Shown here one piece after another: positions 14,223 to 15,679 of a stretch of 15,679 nucleotides of DNA (positions within the stretch are counted from its first letter, which is position 1; the number at the start of each line of letters is the position of its first letter). The DNA lies in the NCBI GenBank assembly GCA_016302185.1, contig JAEDOC010000037.1, positions 1 through 15,679 of the forward strand, given 5' to 3'. Both the position numbers and the translations under genes were made by a program. The DNA is from Clostridium sp. (GTDB lineage Bacteria > Bacillota > Clostridia > Lachnospirales > Lachnospiraceae). Below the pieces are notes generated by a model. The model saw only the letters and a list, made by a program, of their open reading frames with translations, was not told where the DNA came from and did not search any database.

Positions 14223-14248
14223 ATAGCCGGATTTTGGGGGTTTGGCAA
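14220..14248 (-). promoter_or_regulatory. Promoter of the MurR/RpiR regulator gene
   Basis: On the minus strand, TTGCCA (14243-14248, 5 of 6 to consensus) and TATAAT (14220-14225, 6 of 6) are 17 bases apart. The predicted start near 14213 lies inside the perfect palindrome, leaving about 95 bases of leader before the ATG at 14117. It points toward the transporter's promoter, so the two transcripts should overlap by about 30 bases. Other AT-rich -10-like sequences nearer the gene lack a good -35. Confidence 0.7.
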
Positions 14249-14303
14249 GAACTATCGAGAGAACTCTTTTCTTTTTTCTGACAATGACTCCGAAGAATCC
14301 GTA

Positions 14304-14310
14304 AAGGAGG
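14304..14310 (+). promoter_or_regulatory. Strong ribosome binding site that fixes a TTG start
   Basis: AAGGAGG ends nine bases before a TTG (14320) and 21 bases before the next in-frame ATG (14332). The spacing supports the TTG as the start of the MATE protein. Confidence 0.8.
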
Positions 14311-14319
14311 TAATACACC

Positions 14320-15636
14320 TTGACCCGTGACATGACCGAGGGAAGCATCGCCAGACACATGCTTTTTTACGCAGTTCCTCTGGTATTCGGCAACCTGTTC
14401 CAACAGCTGTATCATACCGTCGACTCCGTGGTGGTAGGACAATTCCATGGAAAAAAGGCACTGGCCGCCGTAGGTGCCGCCGGACCGATCATGAATATCC
14501 TGACCTTTCTTATCGTCGGTATCTCCATGGGAACCTCGATTCTGATGGCCCGCTATTTTGGCGCACGGCAGGAGGAAGAGCTTCGAAAGGAGCTGGGAAC
14601 CTCCCTGACCGCAGGTTTTCTCCTCACCCTGGTTCTGGCTGTCGTTTCCTTTCTGGGAAGCGCATGGTTCATCCGAATCACCAATACTCCGGACGAGATC
14701 GCGGCTCCCGCTGCTGCATACCTGCGGATTATCTGTACCGGCCTGCTTTTTACGTTTTTGTATAACCTGTTTTCAGCCGCACTGCGGGCCATCGGAGATT
14801 CCAGAGCGCCGCTCTTGGTGCTGATACTGACCACCATCGTCAATGTCATTCTGGATATTGTCCTTGTCGGCATTCTCCGTCTGGGCGTTACCGGGGCCGC
14901 CCTGGCAACCATCCTGTCCCAGGCCGTATCGGGACTCTCCCTTCTTCTTTATATCCGCCTGCGTGTGCCGCTGCTTTGCTTAACGCTTGAGGATCTCAGG
15001 CTGAATCGGGAGATGCTCCGCTTAACCGCTGATTTCAGTTCCATCTCTGCGGTGCAGCAGACCGCCCTCTATGTGGGACGCCTGCTGGTACAGGCCGGCG
15101 TTAATGCTCTGGGTGTGGATGCCGTAGCTGCCTTTAATGCTGTTTCCATCATCGACAGCTATGTCCTGGCCCCCGGTGACAGCCTCGCCGCCTCCATCAC
15201 CACCTTCACCGCACAGAATCTGGGCGGTAAGAAGAACCGACGCATCCCGCAGGGCTTAAAATGCATGTTTGTGATGGCAGAAGTCTACACCATTGCCGTT
15301 ACCGTTCTGGTCCTCCTGGGACGCAATTCCCTCCTCGGTATTTTCCTGAAGCCGGAAGAAACCGAAGCACTGCGTCAGGGACTCTCCTACCTGATTCCCA
15401 TGGCCTCCTTCTACTTTCTGTCCGGTATCAATAACACCTGGCAGGGCTACTACCGCGGACTGGGCCGCTTAAAGACCACGCTGACAGCGACCTTTGTGCA
15501 GATGCCGGTGCGCGTTCTCTTAAGCTATCTTCTGTTTGATTCCTGCGGTATTCAGGCTGTTGCCATCGGCACTGCTGTCGGGTGGGTGTGCATGGCTGCC
15601 TATGAATTCACGGTTTACCGTTCTATATTGATTTAA
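14320..15636 (+). CDS. MATE family efflux transporter
   Basis: This is a 438-aa, twelve-helix membrane antiporter of the multidrug and toxin extrusion family. The N-terminus shows the family pattern 'MTEGSIARHMLFYAVPLV' then 'GNLFQQLYHTVDSVVVG' (24-40) with Asp35 in helix 1. 'GAAGPIMNIL' and 'GTSILMARYFGA' follow, and an internal repeat in the second half ('FSSISAVQQTALYVGRLLVQAGVNALG', about 241-267) completes the two six-helix bundles. Such proteins export cationic compounds or metabolites using Na+ or H+. The start is TTG, supported by the ribosome site at 14304. It is divergent from the MurR/RpiR regulator and has a perfect consensus promoter under apparent repression. The substrate cannot be predicted; a link to sugar-phosphate stress through the regulator is speculative. 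The end is complete, with 43 bases of unremarkable sequence after it. Confidence 0.95.
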   Translation: MTRDMTEGSIARHMLFYAVPLVFGNLFQQLYHTVDSVVVGQFHGKKALAAVGAAGPIMNILTFLIVGISMGTSILMARYFGARQEEELRKELGTSLTAGFLLTLVLAVVSFLGSAWFIRITNTPDEIAAPAAAYLRIICTGLLFTFLYNLFSAALRAIGDSRAPLLVLILTTIVNVILDIVLVGILRLGVTGAALATILSQAVSGLSLLLYIRLRVPLLCLTLEDLRLNREMLRLTADFSSISAVQQTALYVGRLLVQAGVNALGVDAVAAFNAVSIIDSYVLAPGDSLAASITTFTAQNLGGKKNRRIPQGLKCMFVMAEVYTIAVTVLVLLGRNSLLGIFLKPEETEALRQGLSYLIPMASFYFLSGINNTWQGYYRGLGRLKTTLTATFVQMPVRVLLSYLLFDSCGIQAVAIGTAVGWVCMAAYEFTVYRSILI

Positions 15637-15679
15637 CTGAGCAGTGCGAAAAGAGCCGTGCATCCAACTGCGTCATGCT

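Noticed and set aside
14255..14280. Possible terminator or attenuator (short AGAG/CTCT repeat followed by a T-rich run) in the MATE leader
   Set aside because: The potential stem is only 3-4 bp with almost no loop, too weak for termination. The T-rich run is interrupted by C.
15637..15679. Possible terminator after the MATE gene (GCAGT and ACTGC arms)
   Set aside because: The arms are only 5 bp, are separated by more than 20 bases, and no T-tract follows before the window ends. It cannot be supported.

Overview
The window looks like a chromosomal segment of a Gram-positive, gut-type member of the Clostridia, most like Lachnospiraceae. This is inferred from strong AGGAGG-type ribosome binding sites, the protein style, a moderately high GC content, and an S11 D-Ala-D-Ala carboxypeptidase, MurR/RpiR regulator and MATE transporter of clostridial type. 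No species can be named from sequence alone.

Layout. Positions 1-13096 hold thirteen tightly packed minus-strand genes that read as one long operon transcribed right to left from a putative promoter near 13151-13179. In transcription order they are: hddC, hddA, gmhB, a 781-aa polytopic membrane protein, gmhA, a GT2 with two C-terminal membrane helices, a 482-aa polytopic membrane protein, rfbF, rfbG, rfbH, a LicD-family protein, a second GT2 with two C-terminal helices, and the 5' end of a secreted D-Ala-D-Ala carboxypeptidase that runs off the left edge. Junctions are overlaps of 1-7 bases or gaps of 11-37 bases. To the right, 13242-14117 (minus) is a MurR/RpiR-type regulator ending in its own intrinsic terminator. 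14320-15636 (plus) is a MATE transporter with a TTG start.

Pathways. Two rare nucleotide sugars meet in one operon. GmhA, HddA, GmhB and HddC are the complete set for sedoheptulose 7-phosphate to GDP-D-glycero-alpha-D-manno-heptose, the route known from Gram-positive S-layer glycans. RfbF, RfbG and RfbH make CDP-glucose, then CDP-4-keto-6-deoxyglucose, then the C3-deoxygenation intermediate of 3,6-dideoxyhexoses. The RfbH reductase partner and the final 4-ketoreductase are not in the window. Two polyprenyl-phosphate-sugar-synthase-like GT2 enzymes and two large membrane proteins resembling GT-C glycosyltransferases suggest that sugars are loaded on a lipid carrier and added outside the membrane to a cell-surface polymer. 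LicD could add a phospho-substituent. No initiating transferase, flippase, polymerase or ABC exporter is visible, so this may be a decoration cassette or part of a larger locus.

Regulatory highlight. The 202-base region between the regulator and the MATE gene carries a perfect consensus promoter (TTGACA-17-TATAAT) for the transporter and a near-consensus promoter (TTGCCA-17-TATAAT) for the regulator. These face each other, so their predicted transcripts overlap by about 30 bases. Three copies of a 20-bp palindrome, one of them perfect, sit at 30-31 bp intervals over the -35, the -10/+1 and the opposing -10. This looks like a repressor-controlled switch for both genes. No copy was found in front of the glycan operon.
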